DNA of 14,160 bases, from assembly GCA_016927095.1 (NCBI GenBank), contig JAFGNI010000376.1, positions 1 through 14,160 on the forward strand. The letters are read 5' to 3'. The position numbers and the translations under genes were made by a program. Numbering within the stretch: position 1 is the stretch's first letter; every line of letters starts with the position of its first letter. Source of the DNA: Anaerolineae bacterium. Its GTDB lineage: Bacteria > Chloroflexota > Anaerolineae > B4-G1 > SLSP01. Positions 1 to 5,957 of this stretch are shown here, in pieces. The notes beneath the pieces are model-generated. The model saw only the letters and a list, made by a program, of their open reading frames with translations, was not told the DNA's origin and searched no databases.

Positions 1-22
1 ACAGTCGTCTAAACAGCAAAGC

Positions 23-62
23 ATCCACAGATTACGCAGATTACACAGATTAAAAACAACAG
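23..62 (+). repeat. Left terminal inverted repeat with 9-bp tandem units
   Basis: The repeat contains three tandem 9-base units, CACAGATTA, CGCAGATTA and CACAGATTA (26-52), followed by an A-rich AAAAACAACAG stretch. It matches the reverse complement of 457-499. The start codon of the enclosed gene follows directly at 63. Confidence 0.75.
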
Positions 63-452
63 ATGATGGAGACCGGAGAGATAAGGGATCCTCGCACTTA
101 CGCGGTCATTGGCGCTGCTATGCAGGTCCACAAGACGCTCGGATGTGGCTTTCTTGAAGCGGTCTACCAGGAAGCGCTGGCGATCGAACTTCAGTATCGC
201 CAGATTCCCTATCAACGAGAGGTCATTCTACCCGTCTTCTACAGAGGGCGGCAGCTTAGTACATCATATCGTGCCGACTTTATCTGCTATGATAGCGTCA
301 TCGTTGAGTTGAAGGCCTTGGCACGCCTTGGGGGCGTCGAAAAGGCCCAAATCATCAACTATCTCAAGGCCACCGGCTTCGAAACCGGCCTGCTCCTCAA
401 CTTTGGGGCCGTCTCTCTGGACTACGAGCGCTTCGCCTACTCAGAGCATTGA
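63..452 (+). CDS. GxxExxY family protein, PDDEXK nuclease-like
   Basis: This 129-residue protein carries the family motif G29-F-L-E32-A-V-Y35. It also has a PDDEXK-like core: D72, then E82-L-K84, then a Q96 helix (QIINYL). That layout suggests a small restriction-endonuclease-like fold, but no substrate is known to me for this family and nuclease activity is an inference. The length is normal for the family, and the reading frame is intact. Two ATG codons lie in tandem (63 and 66) with no clear Shine-Dalgarno sequence, because the sequence upstream is the terminal repeat. The gene fills the space between two inverted repeats, so it is probably the cargo or the self-interest gene of that cassette. 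It points towards the 3' end of trmI (convergent). Confidence 0.85.
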   Translation: MMETGEIRDPRTYAVIGAAMQVHKTLGCGFLEAVYQEALAIELQYRQIPYQREVILPVFYRGRQLSTSYRADFICYDSVIVELKALARLGGVEKAQIINYLKATGFETGLLLNFGAVSLDYERFAYSEH

Positions 453-456
453 TGTT

Positions 457-499
457 CTGTTGTTGTTTTTAATCCGTGTAATCTGTGTAATCTGCGGAT
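457..499 (-). repeat. Right terminal inverted repeat, overlapping the end of trmI
   Basis: On the minus strand this copy reads CGCAGATTA, CACAGATTA, CACGGATTA and then an A-rich AAAAACAACAACAG tail. It is an inverted copy of 23-62. The trmI stop codon (469-471) falls inside it. Confidence 0.75.
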
Positions 500-1311
500 T
501 GTTCATCCGTCGCCAACAGAGCCCGGGCGAAGACGAGGTAGGCCGTGTGGGCCACCATCCGGTCGAAGGGGCGCAGCCGCGCCGGGACCGCCTTATAGGG
601 TCGCAGCAGCAACTCCTCCACCTCGGTGAACCCAAACGGCTGCATCTCCAGATTCCGCAGCAACACCCCCACCTGGTTCACCGTGGGCACCAGGCTGCAG
701 AAGAATCCGCCGCCTTTGAGCGCCGCGTGGACCTGGCTCAGGTAGAGCCACGGCTCCCGCACGTCGAGGATCGCCGCATCGACGCCGTCCTCGTCGAAGC
801 CGGCCTCGATGTCACGTTCATAGAACGTGACATGGACTGACAATCCTAGGCGCTCGATGTTCCCTTGTGCGACCGCCTGAATCTCGGGGCGTGCTTCATA
901 GCTGTAGACATGCCCATGGGGCTGGACCATGCGGGCCAGCGCCAGGGTCAGGCCACCGCTGCCGGTGCCCGCCTCCAGCACCCGGCTGCCGGGGCCGATG
1001 TTCATCTTCATCAGCATGTAGCCGATCTCTTTGGGATAGATGATCTGCGTGGCCCGCTTAATGTTGCGGATCAGATCGTCCAACGACGGGGGGAGTAGCA
1101 GGTATGTGTAGCCCAGGTGGGTGTCGATGGAGTCTCCCCACCGGCGCCCGATCACATCATCCAGGCTCAGGACGCCATGGTGCGTCTGGAACTCTTGACC
1201 CGGCTGCATCCGGACGATGCTTGACTTGCGGTCGTTGCCGACCATCAGCACGAGATCGCCGGCTTGGATGTGGCGGGTGTCGCCCCAAGGGTTTTGGCTT
1301 GTGGTTTCCAT
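469..1311 (-). CDS. trmI: tRNA (adenine-N1)-methyltransferase TrmI
   Basis: A 280-residue AdoMet-dependent methyltransferase of the TrmI family, expected to make m1A58 in the tRNA T-loop. Visible hallmarks are the small N-terminal beta domain (about 1-75), the family sequence QIIYPKE at 89-95, the AdoMet-binding loop VLEAGTGSGG at 111-120, the acidic residue after strand 2 (YEA, 138-140), and ILDVREPW at 181-188, which corresponds to the D-x-P-x-P-W motif region. The frame stays open to 1569, but the start at 1311 is chosen because AAAGGAA lies about six bases upstream and a promoter sits just beyond. The C-terminal residues DYTDYTD and the stop are encoded by an inverted repeat, so the natural C-terminus was probably replaced. 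The catalytic domain is complete, and activity is likely retained. Confidence 0.92.
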   Translation of the reverse strand: METTSQNPWGDTRHIQAGDLVLMVGNDRKSSIVRMQPGQEFQTHHGVLSLDDVIGRRWGDSIDTHLGYTYLLLPPSLDDLIRNIKRATQIIYPKEIGYMLMKMNIGPGSRVLEAGTGSGGLTLALARMVQPHGHVYSYEARPEIQAVAQGNIERLGLSVHVTFYERDIEAGFDEDGVDAAILDVREPWLYLSQVHAALKGGGFFCSLVPTVNQVGVLLRNLEMQPFGFTEVEELLLRPYKAVPARLRPFDRMVAHTAYLVFARALLATDEQSADYTDYTD

Positions 1312-1321
1312 GAAGTTCCTT

Positions 1322-1350
1322 TTTACAAACTTGTGCAAAGGCATTATAAT
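1322..1350 (+). promoter_or_regulatory. Sigma70-type promoter for the DarA-like genes
   Basis: TTTACA at 1322-1327 and a perfect TATAAT at 1345-1350 are separated by exactly 17 bases. Transcription would start near 1357, about 30 bases before the ATG at 1388. The -10 overlaps that of the opposing trmI promoter. Confidence 0.65.
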
Positions 1351-1371
1351 CAATGGGAGACTGACCTGCAA
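1343..1371 (-). promoter_or_regulatory. Divergent promoter for trmI
   Basis: On the minus strand TTGCAG (1371-1366) lies 17 bases before TATAAT (1348-1343). The palindrome ATTATAAT at 1343-1350 supplies the -10 for both directions. The -35 match is weak (TTG only), so the call rests mainly on the -10 and on its distance of about 32 bases from the trmI ATG. Confidence 0.45.
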
Positions 1372-1387
1372 CCAGACGGGGGAGCCA

Positions 1388-1729
1388 ATGCCTGAAGAGA
1401 GTATCAATCGCATGGCCATCACCATCGTGGATGGTGGCCAATCGAGGGATCTCCTGAAAGCCCTCAGCGAACAGAATTTCCCCGCCACCACACTCGATGC
1501 GGTGGGTGGATTCCTGCATGAAGCGATGGTGACCTTGATCGTTGGGATGTCCGACGCGCGGCTCCCCATGTTTTTCGCATTGCTTCGTGAGAAGTGTCCT
1601 AGTCGTACGCGCTATGTACCTATGGGCGTGGAGCTTTCTCTCTCTCCTGGTTACCCCATGATGATTGAGGCCCGTGTGGGTGGGGCCACAGTCTTCGTCG
1701 TGCCGGTGGAGCGCTTTGTGCAACTCTGA
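1388..1729 (+). CDS. Cyclic-di-AMP receptor-like PII-fold protein (DarA/PstA family), long-loop paralogue
   Basis: This 113-residue protein belongs to the CdAMP_rec family (DarA/PstA, a PII-like trimer that binds cyclic-di-AMP). It is recognised by VGGFL at 39-43 and by the C-terminal GGATVFVVPVERF at 98-110. It keeps a long middle loop (about 70-97) like that of Staphylococcus aureus PstA. Against PstA as I remember it, two ligand residues look replaced: R26 by P32, and N41 by M47 in the GGFL-x3 loop. T28, F36, L37, F99 and Q108 appear to be kept. Ligand binding is therefore uncertain. The ATG at 1388 follows a GGGGGAG ribosome site. The stop codon overlaps the Shine-Dalgarno sequence of the next paralogue, so the two are almost certainly co-translated. 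Confidence 0.85.
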   Translation: MPEESINRMAITIVDGGQSRDLLKALSEQNFPATTLDAVGGFLHEAMVTLIVGMSDARLPMFFALLREKCPSRTRYVPMGVELSLSPGYPMMIEARVGGATVFVVPVERFVQL

Positions 1730-1741
1730 GGAGATCATAAG

Positions 1742-2011
1742 ATGAAACTTGTTGTCGCCATCGTCAAAGACTCGGATGCTATGGATGTTTCAGACGCCCT
1801 CGTAGAGAATGATTTCCGCATGACGCGTATCGCCAGCACCGGTGGCTTTCTCCGGCGCGGGAACGTCACCCTGTTGATCGGTATCGAGCAGGAGCAGCTC
1901 GAACTGCTCTTCGGTACCATCCAGGCCGCGTGCCGTCCACCGGAGAACCCCAATGAGCACAAGGCCACGATATTCGTGTTGCCGGCAGAGGATTTCGTCC
2001 AGCTCGGGTAG
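1742..2011 (+). CDS. darA: Cyclic-di-AMP receptor-like PII-fold protein (DarA/PstA family), short-loop paralogue
   Basis: This 89-residue paralogue aligns without gaps to the first 43 residues of S. aureus PstA as I recall it. It keeps R26, T28, G34-G-F36-L37 and N41 (TGGFLRRGNVT at 33-43). The closing strand ATIFVLPAEDFVQ near the C-terminus retains the F and Q equivalent to PstA F99 and Q108. It is about 20 residues shorter than the usual 109 because the large T-loop-like insertion is missing (CRPPENPNEHKATIF). It probably binds cyclic-di-AMP; the short loop suggests a different or no partner interaction by that loop. GAGGAG at 1728-1733, eight bases before the ATG, overlaps the stop of the upstream paralogue. 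The zinc-ribbon gene follows 18 bases downstream. Confidence 0.88.
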   Translation: MKLVVAIVKDSDAMDVSDALVENDFRMTRIASTGGFLRRGNVTLLIGIEQEQLELLFGTIQAACRPPENPNEHKATIFVLPAEDFVQLG

Positions 2012-2029
2012 CACCCGGGGGTAGTCAGC

Positions 2030-2629
2030 ATGGCCGAATCAGTTGAGCAACGCGCCTATCACGGGGAACTGGCCCCGGAGGAGCTTGCGCGTGCGTTGGT
2101 CATCCGCTTCAACGAAGGGGAGACCCGAGCCCACTGGATGGAGGGCCAGGCCGGTCGGGCCGTCGTCCAAATTCAGAACCGGCAACATGAGTACGGCGAT
2201 CCCTCGACCGCCGTCACGGTCCACATCTCCCCCACCAAAACCGGCATCACCGTTTCTGTGAGCGAACAGAAGATCCTCGGCGTCGCCGCCGATATGGCTA
2301 GGACCGGGGTGAAAGCCTGGTTGAACCCGATGCGCCTTATCGGGGAGTTGGACGACATTGCTCGCAATGTTCGCTGGCTTGGCCTGCGATCGGAGGTTTG
2401 GAAAGCTGTGGACGAGTACTGCCGCAACCAGGGCAGCGCTCGTGGCGTCGGTGGCATACTCGCCAACATCATCTGTCCCTATTGTGGCACGCCCAACGAT
2501 ATCGGTGCCCAGAACTGCAAAGCGTGTCGCGCGCCGCTGGCTGAAGCCCAGCCAATTGTCTGTGCCCGGTGCGGTTTCCTGAATGAGCCTGAGGCGCAGT
2601 TCTGTGTGAACTGCAGCGCCAAGCTCTAG
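2030..2629 (+). CDS. Double zinc-ribbon protein of unknown function
   Basis: A 199-residue soluble protein with no signal peptide or membrane segment. Residues 1-135 form a domain I do not recognise, with a beta-rich stretch at about 45-80 (AVVQIQN, VTVHIS, GITVSVS) followed by helices. The C-terminus has two zinc ribbons: C149-x2-C152 with C163-x2-C166, and C178-x2-C181 with C192-x2-C195. All eight cysteines are present, which supports two zinc sites. Such paired ribbons usually mediate protein or nucleic-acid contacts in bacteria, but no partner can be named. It lies 18 bases after the short DarA-like gene and on the same strand, so it is probably co-transcribed and may work with the receptors; this is an inference. 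Confidence 0.82.
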   Translation: MAESVEQRAYHGELAPEELARALVIRFNEGETRAHWMEGQAGRAVVQIQNRQHEYGDPSTAVTVHISPTKTGITVSVSEQKILGVAADMARTGVKAWLNPMRLIGELDDIARNVRWLGLRSEVWKAVDEYCRNQGSARGVGGILANIICPYCGTPNDIGAQNCKACRAPLAEAQPIVCARCGFLNEPEAQFCVNCSAKL

Positions 2630-2683
2630 CGTTTTAGGGCAGCCTAGCGCTGCAGAGCCATCAGCCTGACGCCGGAGGCATGA

Positions 2684-2857
2684 TTGCGTGACTACAGCGT
2701 GATTTTGGCTGCCCGGGTTCGCCAGACTAAGTACAAAACGCCTCACACGGACCTCGACATCATCTCCCACGATGGCTTCACCGGCGTCCATGCCTATGCA
2801 AAGACGTCGAGATGCCTGATGTTGGACTTGATGCAGCCTTTGACACACCGGAGGTAG
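2684..2857 (+). CDS. Possible small ORF (57 aa) before the mutase subunit gene
   Basis: The 232 bases between the zinc-ribbon gene and the mutase subunit hold no recognisable gene. One frame beginning with TTG at 2684 is open for 57 codons and has GGAGG (2674-2678) five bases upstream. Its middle (about 2735-2800) has mostly G or C in third positions, as in true genes here. Its stop codon at 2855-2857 overlaps the GGAGGT of the next gene, an arrangement typical of coupled genes. I recognise no domain in it (internal sequence [16 protein letters not shown]). It could be a small protein, a gene remnant or chance. An 8-base inverted repeat, GGGCAGCC (2637-2644) and GGCTGCCC (2707-2714), also lies in this gap. 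I saw no terminator T-run. Confidence 0.25.
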   Translation: MRDYSVILAARVRQTKYKTPHTDLDIISHDGFTGVHAYAKTSRCLMLDLMQPLTHRR

Positions 2858-2861
2858 GGAT

Positions 2862-3290
2862 TTGCGCGAATCTAGACAAGGGAAGATCAGGGTCTTGATA
2901 GCCAAGCCGGGCTTGGATGGCCACGATCGGGGGGCCAAGGTTGTGGCCCGGGCGCTGCGCGACGCGGGTATGGAGGTGATCTACACCGGCCTCCGGCAGA
3001 CCCCCACGATGGTAGCGGAAGCAGCGCTCCAGGAGGATGTCGACGTTGTCGGGCTCTCGATCCTCTCTGGCGCGCATATGGCGCTGGTGCCGCGTATCAT
3101 TGAAGCGATGGCGCAGCGGGGTCTTGAGGACGTGCCGCTCTTCCTCGGCGGCATTGTGCCACAGGATGATATCCCACCGCTGTTGGGGATGGGTGTTGAA
3201 AAGGTCTTTGGGCCGGGCACCGAGATGCAGTCCATCATCGACTATGTTCGCAGCGCCGCGGCCTCCGAGGCCGCACCCGAGCGCGGTTGA
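2862..3290 (+). CDS. Cobalamin-binding subunit of a methylmalonyl-CoA-type mutase
   Basis: A 142-residue stand-alone B12-binding domain, as in two-subunit acyl-CoA mutases (methylmalonyl-, isobutyryl- or hydroxyisobutyryl-CoA mutase small subunits). The cobalamin signature D19-G-H21-D-R-G24 includes the histidine that coordinates cobalt. S66-I-L-S69-G70 and LGGIVPQDD (95-103) are the other two conserved contacts. The protein would pair with a separate catalytic subunit that is not in the window, so the exact substrate cannot be decided. The start is TTG at 2862, with GGAGGT at 2850-2855 six bases before it. The stop overlaps a possible TTG start of the MeaB gene (TTGA at 3287-3290). The short acidic tail (SEAAPERG) is not conserved. 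Confidence 0.92.
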   Translation: MRESRQGKIRVLIAKPGLDGHDRGAKVVARALRDAGMEVIYTGLRQTPTMVAEAALQEDVDVVGLSILSGAHMALVPRIIEAMAQRGLEDVPLFLGGIVPQDDIPPLLGMGVEKVFGPGTEMQSIIDYVRSAAASEAAPERG

Positions 3291-3304
3291 GTTCGGGAGC
3301 AGGG

Positions 3305-4333
3305 GTGTCGCAACCGGACCGTCGATCCCCAGACAGTGAAGGGCTAGCCGAGCAGGCATTGTCGGGTGACCGCCGCTCGCTCGCCCGTCTTCTGAGCCTG
3401 GTTGAGGACGGTAGCCCAGAGGGGCGCATCGCCCTGGCGAAGCTCTTCCCCAAGGCCGGGCAGGCGCATATCATTGGTTTTACAGGTTCCACGGGCGCGG
3501 GTAAGAGCAGTTTGGTCAACTGCGTCGCCCGTGAGGTGCGTCGTAGGGGCCAGACGTTGGCGGTTGTGGCGGTCGATCCTACGAGCCCCTTCTCGGGCGG
3601 GGCGTTACTGGGTGACCGGCTCCGCATGCGGGACCTGATGGAGGATCCCGGTGTCTTCATCCGCAGCATGGCATCGCGCGGGCATCCCGGGGGTGTGGCC
3701 CACGCGACACGGGACGTCCTGACGGTTTTTGATGCGCTGGGGGTGCCCGTGATCCTGGTGGAGACGGTCGGCGCGGGGCAGGTGCAGGTCGAGGTGGCGA
3801 GCATCTCGCACACGATTGTCCTGGTCGAGGCACCCGGGATGGGAGACGAAGTCCAGGCGCTCAAGGCCGGTCTGATGGAGATCGCGGACATCATCGCGGT
3901 CAACAAAGCTGACCGCCCGGAGGCCAAGATGACGCTCCAGGCGATCCGCATGGCCCGGCTGCAACAGGCGGGGGGCACGGGCCATCACCGTGGGACGGCT
4001 ATTGATGCACCGGTGATGGAGGAGGCGCCGTGGTCGGTGCCCGTCATCGAGACCAGCGCCTTGGAGGGTACGGGGATCGATGCGTTGGTAGATGCGATCG
4101 AGGCGCACCGGGCCTACCTGCAATCCGGGGGGGAATGGCAGGCCTTGCGGGCGCGCCACGCGCATGCGGAGCTGGAGGACTGGTTACAGCGCTACCTGCG
4201 CGAGCTCCTCTCAGACACGGTGGATCCGTCCGCATTTGAAGCTGCGCTCAAGGCTGTGGTGGAGCGCCAACAGGATCCGGCCTCGGCTGCTCGGGCGCTC
4301 CTCGCTCGCCTGGTCGCGGAGCTGACGGCGTAG
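3305..4333 (+). CDS. meaB: MeaB/ArgK-type GTPase, chaperone of the B12-dependent mutase
   Basis: A G3E-class GTPase (342 residues from the GTG start) that loads or protects adenosylcobalamin on methylmalonyl-CoA mutase. Visible motifs, in order, are the P-loop GSTGAGKS; the family hallmark VDPTSPFSGGALLGDR; SMASRGHPGG; ETVGAGQ; APGMGDEVQALKAG; and the guanine-specificity motif NKAD. An alpha-helical C-terminal arm (last 80 residues) serves dimerisation in the family. Two starts are possible: TTG at 3287, which overlaps the upstream stop, and GTG at 3305. GTG is preferred because GGGAG (3295-3299) lies five bases upstream of it, while the TTG has no clear ribosome site. Adjacency to the mutase subunit supports the function strongly. 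Confidence 0.93.
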   Translation: MSQPDRRSPDSEGLAEQALSGDRRSLARLLSLVEDGSPEGRIALAKLFPKAGQAHIIGFTGSTGAGKSSLVNCVAREVRRRGQTLAVVAVDPTSPFSGGALLGDRLRMRDLMEDPGVFIRSMASRGHPGGVAHATRDVLTVFDALGVPVILVETVGAGQVQVEVASISHTIVLVEAPGMGDEVQALKAGLMEIADIIAVNKADRPEAKMTLQAIRMARLQQAGGTGHHRGTAIDAPVMEEAPWSVPVIETSALEGTGIDALVDAIEAHRAYLQSGGEWQALRARHAHAELEDWLQRYLRELLSDTVDPSAFEAALKAVVERQQDPASAARALLARLVAELTA

Positions 4334-4367
4334 CCCATGTTGTCGTGTTCCGTCAGAGGAGGGGAAC

Positions 4368-4919
4368 ATGTACTATCACGGGAGCAAGGTGTGTCTCCGT
4401 CCCCCGGAGCGCACAGACCTCAAGAAGTTTGTCGCCTGGCTGAGCCACCCGGATCTGCGACAAACCACAAGCACGCGCTATGTCTCCGAGGCACTGGAAG
4501 AGCGGTGGTTCGAGAGTGCGCTGGAACGGATCAGCGGTAGCGCGCCCTCACTCCTGCACTACGTCATCGAGACCCTCGACGGCAACGTCCCGATTGGGTT
4601 CTGCTCTCTGATGGACATCAACTGGCGTGACCGCAACGCAGAGGCCGGGATCGTCGTGGGCGATGCGACCGCTCGCGGCAAAGGATACGGTACCGACGCG
4701 ATGCTCGTTCTCTTGGAAGTGGCCTTCAAGTGGTACCAACTCCACCGTGTCTACCTTCATGTGTTGTCCGACAATGAGCGCGCGATCCGGAGCTACGAGA
4801 AGTGTGGCTTCGTGCGGGAGGGAGAGCTGCGCGAGACGGTCTTCGTGGATGGTACCTACCGTAATATGCTTCTGATGAGTATCCTAGAGCGTGAGAGCGA
4901 AGGGGAGGCACATGGCTGA
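4368..4919 (+). CDS. GNAT-family acetyltransferase (RimJ/RimL-like)
   Basis: A 183-residue N-acetyltransferase of the GNAT fold. The acetyl-CoA pyrophosphate loop is R103-G-K-G-Y-G108, and the last motif is S142-Y-E-K-C-G-F148, as in RimJ/RimL and SpeG-type enzymes. The N-terminal LRPPERTDL (10-18) is the usual beta-1/alpha-1 start of this group. The acceptor could be a protein N-terminus, a polyamine or a small amine; nothing in the sequence decides it. GAGGAGGGG lies just before the ATG at 4368, 34 bases after meaB. The end overlaps prs by eight bases, so it is translationally coupled to prs and may be in the same operon as meaB. Confidence 0.88.
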   Translation: MYYHGSKVCLRPPERTDLKKFVAWLSHPDLRQTTSTRYVSEALEERWFESALERISGSAPSLLHYVIETLDGNVPIGFCSLMDINWRDRNAEAGIVVGDATARGKGYGTDAMLVLLEVAFKWYQLHRVYLHVLSDNERAIRSYEKCGFVREGELRETVFVDGTYRNMLLMSILERESEGEAHG

Positions 4920-5880
4920 ACTGGGATGCTACGGTGAGATCCTGCTCTATGGGGGTACTGGTTCTCCGGAGTTGGCCTCGCAGATCGCTGAGAATCTGGG
5001 TCGAAGGCTCTGCAGCCGCGAGGTGATCACATTCCCCAACACCAACACGTTCGTGCGCCTGGGGTCGAGCGTCCGCGGTCAGGACACCTTCATTATTCAG
5101 ACCACGTCCGCGCCGACCAACGACAACCTGATGGAGTTATTGATCTTCATTGACACGCTGAAGCGCGCATCCGCCGGGCGGGTGACCGCCGTCATCCCCT
5201 ATCTAGGCTACGCGCGCTCCGACAAAAAAGACCAGCCGCGGATCCCCATCACCGCGCGGCTGGTGGCTGATATGGTTCAGAGCGCCGGGGCCGATCGCTA
5301 CATCACGCTGGACCTCCACTCAGGCCAGATTCAGGGTTTCTTCAGCATCCCCGGTGACGTGATCACGGCTTTTCCCTTGTTAGCCGACTATATGCGTAGG
5401 AAGGACCTGCAGAACGCCGTGGTCGTCGCTGCCGACCTTGGGTTTGCCAAGAAGGCCCGCGCCTTCGCCACCGAGTTGGACTTGCCGGTGGCCTTCGTCG
5501 AGAAGCGCCGCGTCGACATGCACACCGAGGCGCTGACCGTGATTGGCGAGGTGCAGGGCAAGGATGCGATCATCGTCGATGATGAGGTCGACACCGCGGG
5601 CACGATGTGCGATGCGGCCCGCGCGCTCGCTGAGGCAGGGGTCCGCGATATCTACAGCTGCTTCGTCCATCCGATCCTCTCCGCCGACGCCGCGGAGATG
5701 ATGCAGAAACAGCCGATCCGGGAGATCGTTACGACGAACTCCGTGCCGATCCCGCCGGAGAAGCGCCTACCCAACATGACCGTGATCTCCGTCTCACCGC
5801 TACTGTCGGGCGTGATCGAGCGCGTCCACGCCGGTCGCAGCGTCGGTGAGATGTTCGATCCCTATCACGGCTACAGCTAG
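4912..5880 (+). CDS. prs: Ribose-phosphate pyrophosphokinase, divergent
   Basis: A 322-residue enzyme that should make PRPP from ribose 5-phosphate and ATP. It shows APTNDNLMEL (68-77), VIPYLGYARSD (94-104), the DLHSGQIQGFF catalytic-histidine segment (134-144, H136), KRR (198-200), and the PRPP-loop VDDEVDTAGT (222-231). The FSDGE loop of classical enzymes, whose D and E help bind adenine, reads F41-P-N-T-N45 here. The usual YARQD is YARSD, so nucleotide handling may differ. The ATG at 4912 is chosen because AAGGGGAGG lies just upstream; an in-frame GTG at 4891 would lack one. It is the last plus-strand gene before the convergent block. Confidence 0.93.
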   Translation: MAELGCYGEILLYGGTGSPELASQIAENLGRRLCSREVITFPNTNTFVRLGSSVRGQDTFIIQTTSAPTNDNLMELLIFIDTLKRASAGRVTAVIPYLGYARSDKKDQPRIPITARLVADMVQSAGADRYITLDLHSGQIQGFFSIPGDVITAFPLLADYMRRKDLQNAVVVAADLGFAKKARAFATELDLPVAFVEKRRVDMHTEALTVIGEVQGKDAIIVDDEVDTAGTMCDAARALAEAGVRDIYSCFVHPILSADAAEMMQKQPIREIVTTNSVPIPPEKRLPNMTVISVSPLLSGVIERVHAGRSVGEMFDPYHGYS

Positions 5881-5898
5881 CTGCCGGCAGGGACGAAT

Positions 5899-5948
5899 CG
5901 TTGGCACGTTCGAATGTTTGAAGGTTTGAACGTTCGAACGTGCCAACG
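5899..5948. repeat. 16-bp perfect inverted repeat between convergent genes
   Basis: CGTTGGCACGTTCGAA (5899-5914) is repeated in perfect inverted form at 5933-5948, with an 18-base loop rich in GTTTGAA-type units (TGTTTGAAGG, TTTGAACG). More related pieces (AACGTTCAAACG) follow to 5964. There is no T-run, so it is not a classical intrinsic terminator. It could still act as a bidirectional structure between prs and the flavodoxin-like gene, or be one copy of an interspersed repeat. Confidence 0.75.
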
Positions 5949-5957
5949 TGGTAACGT

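Larger units (their letters stand above)
23..499. mobile_element. Putative small mobile cassette: GxxExxY gene between terminal inverted repeats
   Basis: The two ends (23-62 and 457-499) are imperfect inverted copies of each other, differing by three substitutions and one 3-base indel. They enclose exactly one gene, which begins right at the inner edge of the left repeat and ends 4 bases before the right one. No transposase is present, so if it moves it must be moved by another enzyme or by a repair process. Flanking target-site duplications were not seen, but only 22 bases are available on the left. That the unit is mobile is an inference from its geometry and from the repeat invading the end of trmI. 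Confidence 0.5.

Noticed and set aside
23..55. CRISPR-like repeat array
   Set aside because: The 9-base units are directly tandem with no spacers and recur only as an inverted copy at 457-499.
1312..1569. Upstream extension of trmI on the minus strand
   Set aside because: The open frame is antisense to the first DarA-like gene and crosses the promoter region; a good ribosome site and family homology place the start at 1311.
2630..2861. Cobalamin riboswitch before the B12-binding subunit
   Set aside because: I could not find the B12-box or a matching fold; only an 8-base inverted repeat is present.
3235..3978. 247-codon minus-strand open frame
   Set aside because: Antisense to meaB, whose GTPase motifs are complete; the translation is rich in S, R, T and A and shows no domain.
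5899..5948. Intrinsic terminator for prs
   Set aside because: The stem is perfect but the loop is long and no T-run follows on either strand, so only a structure or repeat is claimed.
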